This document shows positions 36,428 to 42,734 of a stretch of 64,000 nt of DNA, one piece after another; position 1 is the first letter of the stretch, and every line of letters begins with the position of its first letter. Position numbers and translations under genes: made by a program. Source of the stretch: Pedobacter sp. MC2016-14 (GTDB lineage: Bacteria > Bacteroidota > Bacteroidia > Sphingobacteriales > Sphingobacteriaceae); the NCBI RefSeq assembly GCF_020991475.1, contig NZ_JAJMPA010000001.1, positions 1,364,001 through 1,428,000 on the forward strand, written 5' to 3'. Under the pieces are notes generated by a model. The model ran no database searches. It was not told the origin of the DNA and was given only the letters and a program-made list of their open reading frames with translations.

Positions 36428-37060
36428 CTAATTGGCATTTGTAATCAAGGTTAGTTTCCTGATGTTCCTAACCTTTTCTCTCAAATTTTCTATGCTCTGT
36501 TTAACTTTTCTTGCCACTTCCCGGTCAGAGATGTTTCCCAGATGGTCTGCAATCTGCTCATAACTAAATGAATATTGCAAACATAGTTTAATGAATAATT
36601 GCTGGTTTAAAGGCAATCCCGGCAAGATGGCATTTACCTCATTCCATTGCTGTTCCTTTTCCCGCAGTACGGCAGGGTTCGGTAAATCAAGCTGCTCTTC
36701 TGGCCAGTATCCGGCAGTAAACTCAAGGTAATTCTCTATATCGTCTAGTTTGATCAGGTTGCGGTGAAAGCTGAGCGATGATTTTTGGCGGAAGCTTTCA
36801 CATCCCAGTTTCATCTGGTTCAGTAAAAAGTCTTTGAGCTTAACAGGGTCATCTATTTTTTCGTGCAGCAGCCACAGTCTTAAAAATGCTTCTTGTGCAA
36901 TGCTATTTGCTGCAACATCGTCTCCAAGCCTTTTGTAGGCCATGGAGGAGAGCCTCGGGTATAAGATTTTGTAAAAATAAGAAAGCCCCTGTTGTTCTCC
37001 ATCATTGAGCCGTTTCAGGAAATATTTTGCTTGTTTAGGGTTTAAATGAGTTGCGTTCAT
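36428..37060 (-). CDS. ECF-type RNA polymerase sigma factor, operon partner of the Cas12f-like protein
   Basis: A protein of about 210 residues with sigma region 2 (GLSYFYKILYPRLSSMAYKR, then AQEAFLRLWLLHEKI) and sigma region 4 (LPLNQQLFIKLCLQYSFSYE, then QIADHLG and a recognition helix). The start MNATHLNPKQ is chosen because a TATATTTG box at 37108-37115 places the transcription start after the alternative ATG at 37102. Most Bacteroidota ECF factors of this kind sit next to an anti-sigma (FecR) gene and a SusC/SusD pair. Neither is present here; the partner is the Cas12f-like gene 15 bp downstream. Confidence 0.87.
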   Translation of the reverse strand: MNATHLNPKQAKYFLKRLNDGEQQGLSYFYKILYPRLSSMAYKRLGDDVAANSIAQEAFLRLWLLHEKIDDPVKLKDFLLNQMKLGCESFRQKSSLSFHRNLIKLDDIENYLEFTAGYWPEEQLDLPNPAVLREKEQQWNEVNAILPGLPLNQQLFIKLCLQYSFSYEQIADHLGNISDREVARKVKQSIENLREKVRNIRKLTLITNAN

Positions 37061-37107
37061 TATTTGATCTAAATGGTATTCAAACTTGCGGTGCAAAACC
37101 ATTCTTC

Positions 37108-37173
37108 CAAATATAAACAGACGCGTTGTTGTGATGTAGTTAGTTTTGCTACCTTTACAGGTAGAATTGCTAC
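37108..37173. promoter_or_regulatory. Divergent promoter/operator between the sigma factor and XRE genes
   Basis: On the minus strand TATATTTG (37115 to 37108) is an exact -7 element for the sigma/Cas12f-like operon. On the plus strand TACCTTTA at 37150-37157 is a near match for the XRE gene. TTGCTAC occurs twice, at 37146-37152 and 37167-37173 (21-bp period). CTACC/GGTAG at 37149-37153 and 37160-37164 form an inverted repeat between them. This is a likely operator for the XRE protein. Confidence 0.5.
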
Positions 37174-37189
37174 TTTAAATTTTAAAAAT

Positions 37190-37564
37190 ATGAGTCCTGT
37201 TGCATTAAAAATCAAGCGTTTACGGTCAAATATTGGTTTAACTCAAGAACAAATGGCCGAAAGGATCCATTTATCTGTAAAAGCATGGCAAAATATTGAA
37301 AACGGGATCACAAAAATTGATTTGGATCGTTTGAACCAAATCGCTGAAATTCTGGAAACCTCAGTGATTGATTTTATCAATTCAGAAGAAGGCATGTATG
37401 TACATCAGGAAATCGTCAATAATGACAACATCTATAATAAGGAGGTTACGATACATCAAAATGTTTCTGAATCAGAACGTGAATTGTTCAATAAAGTGAT
37501 CGCAGATAAAGACAAAGAGATTGAATTTTTGCGCGGCTTAATTCAGGGCAAAAAGGATTTGTAG
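37190..37564 (+). CDS. XRE-family transcriptional regulator
   Basis: A protein of about 124 residues with an N-terminal helix-turn-helix (IKRLRSNIGLTQEQMAERIH, LSVKAWQNIENG) at about 7-60 and a C-terminal coiled-coil-like part (SERELFNKVIADKDKEIEFL) that probably dimerises. The frame is open to 37073, but MSPVALKIKRL at 37190 is the natural start. It is divergent from the sigma/Cas12f-like operon and probably controls it or itself through the shared region. The terminator stem begins inside its last codons. Confidence 0.85.
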   Translation: MSPVALKIKRLRSNIGLTQEQMAERIHLSVKAWQNIENGITKIDLDRLNQIAEILETSVIDFINSEEGMYVHQEIVNNDNIYNKEVTIHQNVSESERELFNKVIADKDKEIEFLRGLIQGKKDL

Positions 37565-37690
37565 TGTAAATCCTTTTCCCTCCTGTATTTTTTGTTTCCT
37601 GATATTGTTGTATGCACTTTTAAAAAGTACTCAGTGAGTGTTTTCATAACCTCACCCTGCGGCTAGTACAAGTAGCCTCGATATTGCTTC
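37550..37690 (-). ncRNA. Candidate guide RNA: promoter, three hairpins, single-stranded 3' segment, terminator
   Basis: Read on the minus strand, a TAATTTTG -7 box lies at 37698-37691. The RNA would start near 37685 and fold into hairpin A (GGCTA/TAGCC, 37677-37661), hairpin B (CAG..TGAG / CTCA..CTG with a 2-nt bulge, 37659-37632) and hairpin C (GTACTT/AAGTGC, 37630-37614). Hairpin C gains a G-U pair only on this strand. Then come ATACAAC and about 29 unstructured bases (37606-37578), then a terminator with a T5 tail. Scaffold, then unpaired guide, then terminator is what a single guide RNA for a Cas12f/TnpB protein would look like. There is no -33 box and no target was identified. An extra stem near 37681-37726 favours the plus strand, so orientation is not certain. 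Confidence 0.42.
37551..37577. terminator. Bidirectional intrinsic terminator at the end of the XRE gene
   Basis: AAAAGGATTT (37551-37560) pairs with AAATCCTTTT (37568-37577) across a 7-nt loop that contains the XRE stop codon. On the minus strand the stem is followed by five Ts, on the plus strand by four, so it can end both the XRE message and the minus-strand RNA candidate. Confidence 0.7.
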
Positions 37691-37735
37691 CAAAATTAAT
37701 TTTAAATCCTGAAGCCTAAGCGATATTTAAGTCTA

Positions 37736-38362
37736 TTAATACTGCCTGCAACTGGCAGTATTATGTCCTGCTTCTACAAAGGTCTCTTTCAAATGTTGCT
37801 CATAACGTTCAAGGTCTCTAACAATATCCGCGTTTTTCTCCACATCATGAAAATGCATGCCTTTTAATGGCTTCATACCTGTAAAGGCATTCATCCTGTG
37901 AAATCCAAACATAGGCCCTTCATCTACACTTTTTTCATTGAAAAATTCTCCCGGTAAGGTAAAGGCCTCTTCAGGGGCATTCCACGAAGTAGTTAACATA
38001 TACTGTTTTCCCTGCATTAAACCGCCGGTACCATAGTTTATTTTTGGATTGGCAGAAGAACGGCCATCACTATGGTAAATGCCATTTTGATGCCCTTCCG
38101 TAAATACAACGTCAATGTATTTTTTAAAGTCATGTGGCAATTGAAACCACCATACCGGTGTATGATAAATTACAATGTCGGCCCATTTATAGTTTTCCAC
38201 CTCCTGCTTCGGGTCATAAATGCTATTGATGTCGGTAGCGCGTACTTCAAAACCGGCATTGTCTTTAAAAAACTTTAGCGTGGTATCGGTAACAGATTTA
38301 TTAAAACGTCCACCAGAGTGCCCAAAGGTTTGCCCACCGTTAATTACAAATATATTCTTCAT
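37736..38362 (-). CDS. mdaB: MdaB-family NAD(P)H oxidoreductase (flavodoxin fold)
   Basis: A 208-residue flavodoxin-fold quinone/drug reductase. MKNIFVINGGQTFGHSGGRF and the FAD-site segment YHTPVWWFQLPHDFKKYID are typical of MdaB (modulator of drug activity B), which reduces quinones with NAD(P)H. The frame reaches 38389, but the fold begins at 38362. It is divergent from a LysR gene with an operator-like palindrome between them. Its last codons and stop are contained in a perfect hairpin. Confidence 0.88.
   Translation of the reverse strand: MKNIFVINGGQTFGHSGGRFNKSVTDTTLKFFKDNAGFEVRATDINSIYDPKQEVENYKWADIVIYHTPVWWFQLPHDFKKYIDVVFTEGHQNGIYHSDGRSSANPKINYGTGGLMQGKQYMLTTSWNAPEEAFTLPGEFFNEKSVDEGPMFGFHRMNAFTGMKPLKGMHFHDVEKNADIVRDLERYEQHLKETFVEAGHNTASCRQY
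37737..37763. other. Perfect 10-bp hairpin containing the mdaB stop codon
   Basis: TAATACTGCC (37737-37746) and GGCAGTATTA (37754-37763) are separated by 7 bases. It encodes the last residues of MdaB on the minus strand and has no T-run on either side, so it is a weak terminator at best; it may protect the 3' end of the mRNA. Confidence 0.6.
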
Positions 38363-38428
38363 GTCTGTGTTTATGTAATTGTATAGCACAAAACTAAGTC
38401 CTGCATTTCTCTCATTAAAATAATATAA

Positions 38429-38455
38429 ATCATAACTTTGTATCAGAATTATGAT
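38429..38455. promoter_or_regulatory. LysR-type operator over the lysR -7 element
   Basis: ATCATAA (38429-38435) and TTATGAT (38449-38455) form a perfect inverted repeat with a 13-bp spacer, the T-N11-A geometry used by LysR regulators. TAACTTTG at 38433-38440 is an exact -7 match inside it, 23 bp before the lysR ATG. It may control both lysR and the divergent mdaB. Confidence 0.6.
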
Positions 38456-38463
38456 GATGTGTT

Positions 38464-39366
38464 ATGGTAAATTTAGAATGGTTCAGGACTTTTAAGGCGA
38501 TATATGAAACGGGATCGCTCACGGGCGCAGCAGAGTTACTTTTCATTTCGCAACCTGGCGTAAGTTTGCATCTTGGTTCGCTTGAAGCCTATGTAGGCTA
38601 TAAACTCTTTGACCGTACTTCGCGTAAAATGGTGTCTACAGAAAGGGGCCAGGTACTTTACAATTACATCCAGGAATCAATAGGTAAACTAGAAGAAGCA
38701 GAACGGCATTTTCATAAGAGTACAGAGAAGGACGTGCCCACCATTAGTATAGGTATGTGTTTTGAAACCTTTCAGTTCACCCTGGAATCTTACCTGCCTA
38801 CGCTACCTTTTAACGTAATCATCAAGTTTGGAGATTATCCGCAAATGCTTAGTGATCTCGATAACGGCATACTGGACCTCATCATTACTCCACAAAAAGG
38901 AGATTATAAAGGGCTGGTGTTTAAACCATTTTTTAAGGAAAAAATTGTTATTGTAGCCGGTTCGCAGTTGCCAGCCGCAGAATTTAAAACACTCGTAAAA
39001 GATCATGACCTTATGGCTGCACAAGATTGGCTTAAACAGCAAACCTGGTACGGCACAGCTGGCGATATGGAGCATCTTAGAAAATTTTGGCATCTTAATT
39101 TTGGCAAGCGGCCCGATTTTAAACCTAATTTTATAGTACCCAATATGAGTTCTATCTTAAGATGTATCAGTAGTGGAAAAGGCGTAGCCGTGATCCCGGA
39201 TTTCTTGTCTAAAAAGGAACTTGATGCGGGAAACATCCATGTGCTATGGGAAGGGAACAAGCGTATCGAGAATACCTTGTTTTTTGGAAAAAGGAAAGGA
39301 TCTGTTTATAGCGCTCAAATTGAGCTGATCGAAGGGATTTTTGAACAGGAAATGGTGAAAAGTTAA
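38464..39366 (+). CDS. LysR-family transcriptional regulator
   Basis: A 300-residue LysR protein. The N-terminal winged helix-turn-helix (WFRTFKAIYETGSLTGAAEL, then LFISQPGVSLHLGSLEAYVG) is followed by a substrate-binding domain (VIVAGSQLPAAEF, SSGKGVAVIPDFL). It is divergent from mdaB and is the likely regulator of that reductase; the inducer may be a redox-active or electrophilic compound (inference). Confidence 0.92.
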   Translation: MVNLEWFRTFKAIYETGSLTGAAELLFISQPGVSLHLGSLEAYVGYKLFDRTSRKMVSTERGQVLYNYIQESIGKLEEAERHFHKSTEKDVPTISIGMCFETFQFTLESYLPTLPFNVIIKFGDYPQMLSDLDNGILDLIITPQKGDYKGLVFKPFFKEKIVIVAGSQLPAAEFKTLVKDHDLMAAQDWLKQQTWYGTAGDMEHLRKFWHLNFGKRPDFKPNFIVPNMSSILRCISSGKGVAVIPDFLSKKELDAGNIHVLWEGNKRIENTLFFGKRKGSVYSAQIELIEGIFEQEMVKS

Positions 39367-39372
39367 AATATA

Positions 39373-39404
39373 TTTGTTTTACTGAATGGTGTTCAGTAAA
39401 TTTG
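39373..39404 (+). promoter_or_regulatory. TetR operator embedded in the efflux-operon promoter
   Basis: TTTACTGAA (39378-39386) and TTCAGTAAA (39392-39400) are perfect 9-bp arms around TGGTG. The promoter elements are TTTG at 39373-39376 and TAAATTTG at 39397-39404, exactly 20 bp apart. The right arm overlaps the -7 box, so repressor binding would block RNA polymerase. The tetR ATG is at 39425. Confidence 0.85.
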
Positions 39405-39424
39405 CAGTGTAATTAATTTGAATA

Positions 39425-40036
39425 ATGGGCGTATCTGAGCGGAAAGAAAGAGAAAAGGCTGAAAAGAAAGATCTGATCAGGGCTGCTGCATTGAAAATGT
39501 TTTTGGAAGATGGTTATGCAAAAACCTCTATTCGTAACATAGCTGATGCGATAGAATACAGTCCAGGCACCATTTATTTATACTATAAAGATAAGGATGA
39601 GTTGTTGTATGAAGTTCAGGCTCATGCTTTTCAGCAATTGTTCAATACTTTTAAGGCCAAGGTAAATAGCAAAGATCCTTTAAAAAGGTTGGAGCAGCTG
39701 GGTAAAACCTATATCAAATTTGGATTGGAAAACCCAGAGTTATATGACCTGATGTTTATCATTCGTGCTCCTACAAATGTGGATGAAGAAACGCATAAAG
39801 ACAATGGGGATTCATGTTTTAATTACCTCGTAGATTGTTTAAGAGATTGTATCGAAAACAAGCTAATCCGTATGACGAACGTAGAGCTTGCCAGTTTAGA
39901 ACTTTGGTCAATGGTTCATGGCTTGGTTTCTCTTGATCTCCGTTGCAGATTAAAAGTGCTATCGCATCAGGGGGGTAATGTAAATGATATTTTATATGCA
40001 GCAGTAGAGGATTATATCCAGTCCATAAAAGTTTAA
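39425..40036 (+). CDS. TetR/AcrR-family repressor of the efflux operon
   Basis: A 203-residue TetR protein. The N-terminal helix-turn-helix is clear (AALKMFLEDGYAKTSIRNIA, then EYSPGTIYLYYKDKDELLYE), followed by a helical ligand-binding domain. It is the first gene of the outer-membrane factor/fusion protein/RND pump cluster and has a palindromic operator over its own -7 box, so it most likely represses itself and the pump until a toxic ligand binds. Confidence 0.92.
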   Translation: MGVSERKEREKAEKKDLIRAAALKMFLEDGYAKTSIRNIADAIEYSPGTIYLYYKDKDELLYEVQAHAFQQLFNTFKAKVNSKDPLKRLEQLGKTYIKFGLENPELYDLMFIIRAPTNVDEETHKDNGDSCFNYLVDCLRDCIENKLIRMTNVELASLELWSMVHGLVSLDLRCRLKVLSHQGGNVNDILYAAVEDYIQSIKV

Positions 40037-40171
40037 AAAAATTTGCTCTGTTGATGAACGCTGTTTATAATAAATACAGGTATCATTTAAAGAGTGCGCT
40101 ATGACAAATAACAATACCGGCATATTCAGGAGAATATGTTTTTTTAGCATCATTACTAAACACTGTTTATT

Positions 40172-41569
40172 ATGTATACACTATTTAAAAGAAAAAAGCT
40201 ATTGTGGTTCGGGGCCTTACTGGTTCTCGGTAATAATGTGTGGGCACAGCATCAGTCTCCAACACTGGAACACTATATTGCTACTGCTTTTGCACAAAAC
40301 GAGGGTTTAAAGCAGCAGCAATTTAACCTGGATAAATCCTTATACGCATTAAAGGAAGCACAATCCATGTTCCTTCCTACGGTAAGTATGATCGGCGCTT
40401 ACACAAAAGCCGGGGGTGGCCGTACAATAGATGTTCCGGTGGGCGATTTGGTCAATCCAATTTACACCGCACTGAATGAGCTGACCTCATCTACCAGATA
40501 TCCGCAGCTGCAAAACCAATCCGTTCTGCTAAACCCTGATAACTTTTACGATGTAAAAATGCGTACCTCCCTGTCGCTGGTAAATGCGGAAATCCATTAT
40601 AACAAGTTGATCAAACAGCAGTTGATCAGTAGCCAGCAGGCTGCGGTAAATGTATACAAGCGTACCTTGGTAAAGGATATTAAAACTGCTTATTATCGTT
40701 ACTTCCAGGCCTTGAAAAGTATTGAAGTTTATCAAAGTGCGTTACTGCTGATTGCGGAGAACATTAGAGAGAACGAGAGCCTTTTACGCAATGGAGTTCG
40801 TAATGGTACGGCTTTGCTGCGTGCCAGGACAGAGCAGCAGAAGACAACTTCACTATTGGTACAGGCAAGGCATACCAGTTATAATGCCAGAGATTATTTC
40901 AACTTTCTGCTAAACCGTCCGCTAAAAGATTCCATTCTTTTAGATAGCACCAGCATAACAACAGTAGTAGCCCTGCCCAATACAGACGCAGGAACAAGCA
41001 GAAGAGAAGAGCTCCAACAACTGCAAACCTTAAAAAAAGTACATACGCTGGATTATAAAATGCAAAAAGCAGGCATCATTCCAAAGCTAAATACGTTTGT
41101 AGATTTGGGTTCGCAGGGTTTCGATTTCAATGTGAACGACAAAACGAGGTATTATCTCTTTGGCCTAAACCTGCAGTGGGATATTTTTACCGGAGGACAG
41201 CGTAAATACAAGGCAGCCCAATCACGCGCCAGTTTAAATGCAACCACCGCACAGCTTGATCAAACTCAGCAATCACTACAGCTACAGTTGAACCAATCTT
41301 ATAATAATTATGAATCTGCCAAAGCAGATTTTAAAAGTACAGTTGCACAATTGGCTTTGGCCAAAAAATACTATAAAGATCAGCTAAAGGCCTACCGGGC
41401 GGGGCAGCTCTTGTTTCTGGAGTTGGTAGATGCCCAGAATGAACTCACCGGCGCAGGCTTGCAACTGGCAGCAGCACAGGCAGGTTTACAAATTGCCCTG
41501 GCAGAGCTGGAGCGTGAACAGGCTAGCTATCCAATAGATCAAACCAATCCTTATTATCCTCAGCATTAA
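40172..41569 (+). CDS. TolC-type outer-membrane efflux protein
   Basis: A 465-residue outer-membrane factor with a signal peptide ending in VWAQ and two repeats of long coiled-coil helices (DKSLYALKEAQSMFLPTVSM; QSLQLQLNQSYNNYESAKAD). TolC-type trimers form the exit duct of RND pumps. It is followed after 17 bp by the fusion protein and then by the RND transporter, and sits 135 bp after tetR. Confidence 0.9.
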   Translation: MYTLFKRKKLLWFGALLVLGNNVWAQHQSPTLEHYIATAFAQNEGLKQQQFNLDKSLYALKEAQSMFLPTVSMIGAYTKAGGGRTIDVPVGDLVNPIYTALNELTSSTRYPQLQNQSVLLNPDNFYDVKMRTSLSLVNAEIHYNKLIKQQLISSQQAAVNVYKRTLVKDIKTAYYRYFQALKSIEVYQSALLLIAENIRENESLLRNGVRNGTALLRARTEQQKTTSLLVQARHTSYNARDYFNFLLNRPLKDSILLDSTSITTVVALPNTDAGTSRREELQQLQTLKKVHTLDYKMQKAGIIPKLNTFVDLGSQGFDFNVNDKTRYYLFGLNLQWDIFTGGQRKYKAAQSRASLNATTAQLDQTQQSLQLQLNQSYNNYESAKADFKSTVAQLALAKKYYKDQLKAYRAGQLLFLELVDAQNELTGAGLQLAAAQAGLQIALAELEREQASYPIDQTNPYYPQH

Positions 41570-41586
41570 TTTAAACTCATATCCAT

Positions 41587-42660
41587 ATGAAACCTATCCA
41601 CTACTTTAGTCTTTTACTGTACATGTCAATTTTAGCGGCTTGCTCTTCTAAGCCTGCAGTTACCAGCCAGATCAGTACAGATACCATTCCTGTAAAGGTG
41701 ATGTCGCTGCGAAAAGAAAACAGCAAGTTCACTGTAGCAGTGTCCGGTCAGTTTACTACAGATGATGAAGTAATGCTTTCTTTTAAAATAGGAGGCATTA
41801 TCAACGGTCTTTTCGTGAAAGAAGGAGATGCCGTAAAAAAGGGCCAGCTGCTGGCCACCTTAAACCCTGTAGAGATCAATGCACAGGTACAACAGGCAAA
41901 GCTTTCTGTAGAGAAAGCCAGGCGTGATTACCAACGTACGCAGAATTTGTACAAAGATAGTGTAGCTACGCTAGAACAATTGCAGAACGGTAAAACAGCT
42001 TTACAACAGGCGCAACAGCAATTGAGTATGGCCAGTTTTAACCGTCAATATGCAGAGATCCGTGCGCCAAAAAATGGGTATATTTTAAAAAAGATGGCCA
42101 ATGCAGGTCAGCAAATCGCTGCGGGCACACCAGCCTTACAAGCTAACGGTGCCCAGGCAGATCATTGGATGCTAAGGGTAAGTTTGAGTGATAATGAGTG
42201 GTCAATGTTGCGCTTAAAAGACGAAGCTGTCATTGAAACCACCGCCTTACCCGGCCAACAGTTTAATGGAATACTGAGCAGGAAAGCAGAAGGGGTAGAT
42301 CCTGCCACAGGAACATTTACGGCTGATATAACCTTAACCGGACCAAGACCAAAAGCTATTGCCGCAGGAATGTTTGGTAAAGCTACGATTAGCCCTCAGC
42401 AAAACACACAGACTGCCGCTAACTGGCAAATTCCTTATGAGGCTTTATTAGATGGTGATGGCAGCAGTGGTTACGTGTTTATTACCAACGACAATAAAAC
42501 GGCCCAAAAAGTAAAAGTTACCCTTGGTAGAATAGATAAAAATGCCGTTACGGTAACTCAGGGACTGGAAAAGGCCAAGGCATTAGTCATTTCCGGCTCT
42601 GCATATCTAACCCACAACAGTGCCATTACCATTCAATCAACTGTAAACCCTGCTAAATGA
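41587..42660 (+). CDS. RND efflux periplasmic adaptor lipoprotein
   Basis: A 357-residue membrane-fusion protein. It has a lipoprotein signal (SILAAC), the biotinyl-lipoyl-like half motifs (GGIINGLFVKEGDAVKKGQL and IRAPKNGYILKKMANAGQQI), a coiled-coil hairpin between them and a beta-barrel domain (NGILSRKAEGVDPATGTFTA). It bridges the RND pump and the outer-membrane duct. Cotranscribed with both. Confidence 0.92.
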   Translation: MKPIHYFSLLLYMSILAACSSKPAVTSQISTDTIPVKVMSLRKENSKFTVAVSGQFTTDDEVMLSFKIGGIINGLFVKEGDAVKKGQLLATLNPVEINAQVQQAKLSVEKARRDYQRTQNLYKDSVATLEQLQNGKTALQQAQQQLSMASFNRQYAEIRAPKNGYILKKMANAGQQIAAGTPALQANGAQADHWMLRVSLSDNEWSMLRLKDEAVIETTALPGQQFNGILSRKAEGVDPATGTFTADITLTGPRPKAIAAGMFGKATISPQQNTQTAANWQIPYEALLDGDGSSGYVFITNDNKTAQKVKVTLGRIDKNAVTVTQGLEKAKALVISGSAYLTHNSAITIQSTVNPAK

Positions 42661-42734
42661 AACCTGCATCAGATTGCCTGTTATCAATTGCAATCATGCC
42701 GATGCAAGTGTCGTAGCCTTAAAAATACATACTT

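Noticed and set aside
36454..36467. A 10-base match (ATCAGGAAAC), 13 of 15 with mismatches allowed, between the candidate guide (from 37606, minus strand) and the end of the sigma gene, with a G just before it.
   Set aside because: A 10-base match is expected about once by chance in a window of this size, and pairing stops after that. It could be an autoregulatory target, but the evidence is too weak to claim.
37632..37677. Hairpins A and B as ordinary terminators of the XRE or mdaB genes.
   Set aside because: Neither is followed by a T-run, and the XRE gene already has a clear terminator at 37551-37577.
40101..40310. A 69-residue open frame before the TolC-type gene.
   Set aside because: It overlaps the signal peptide of the efflux protein in another frame and resembles no known protein.
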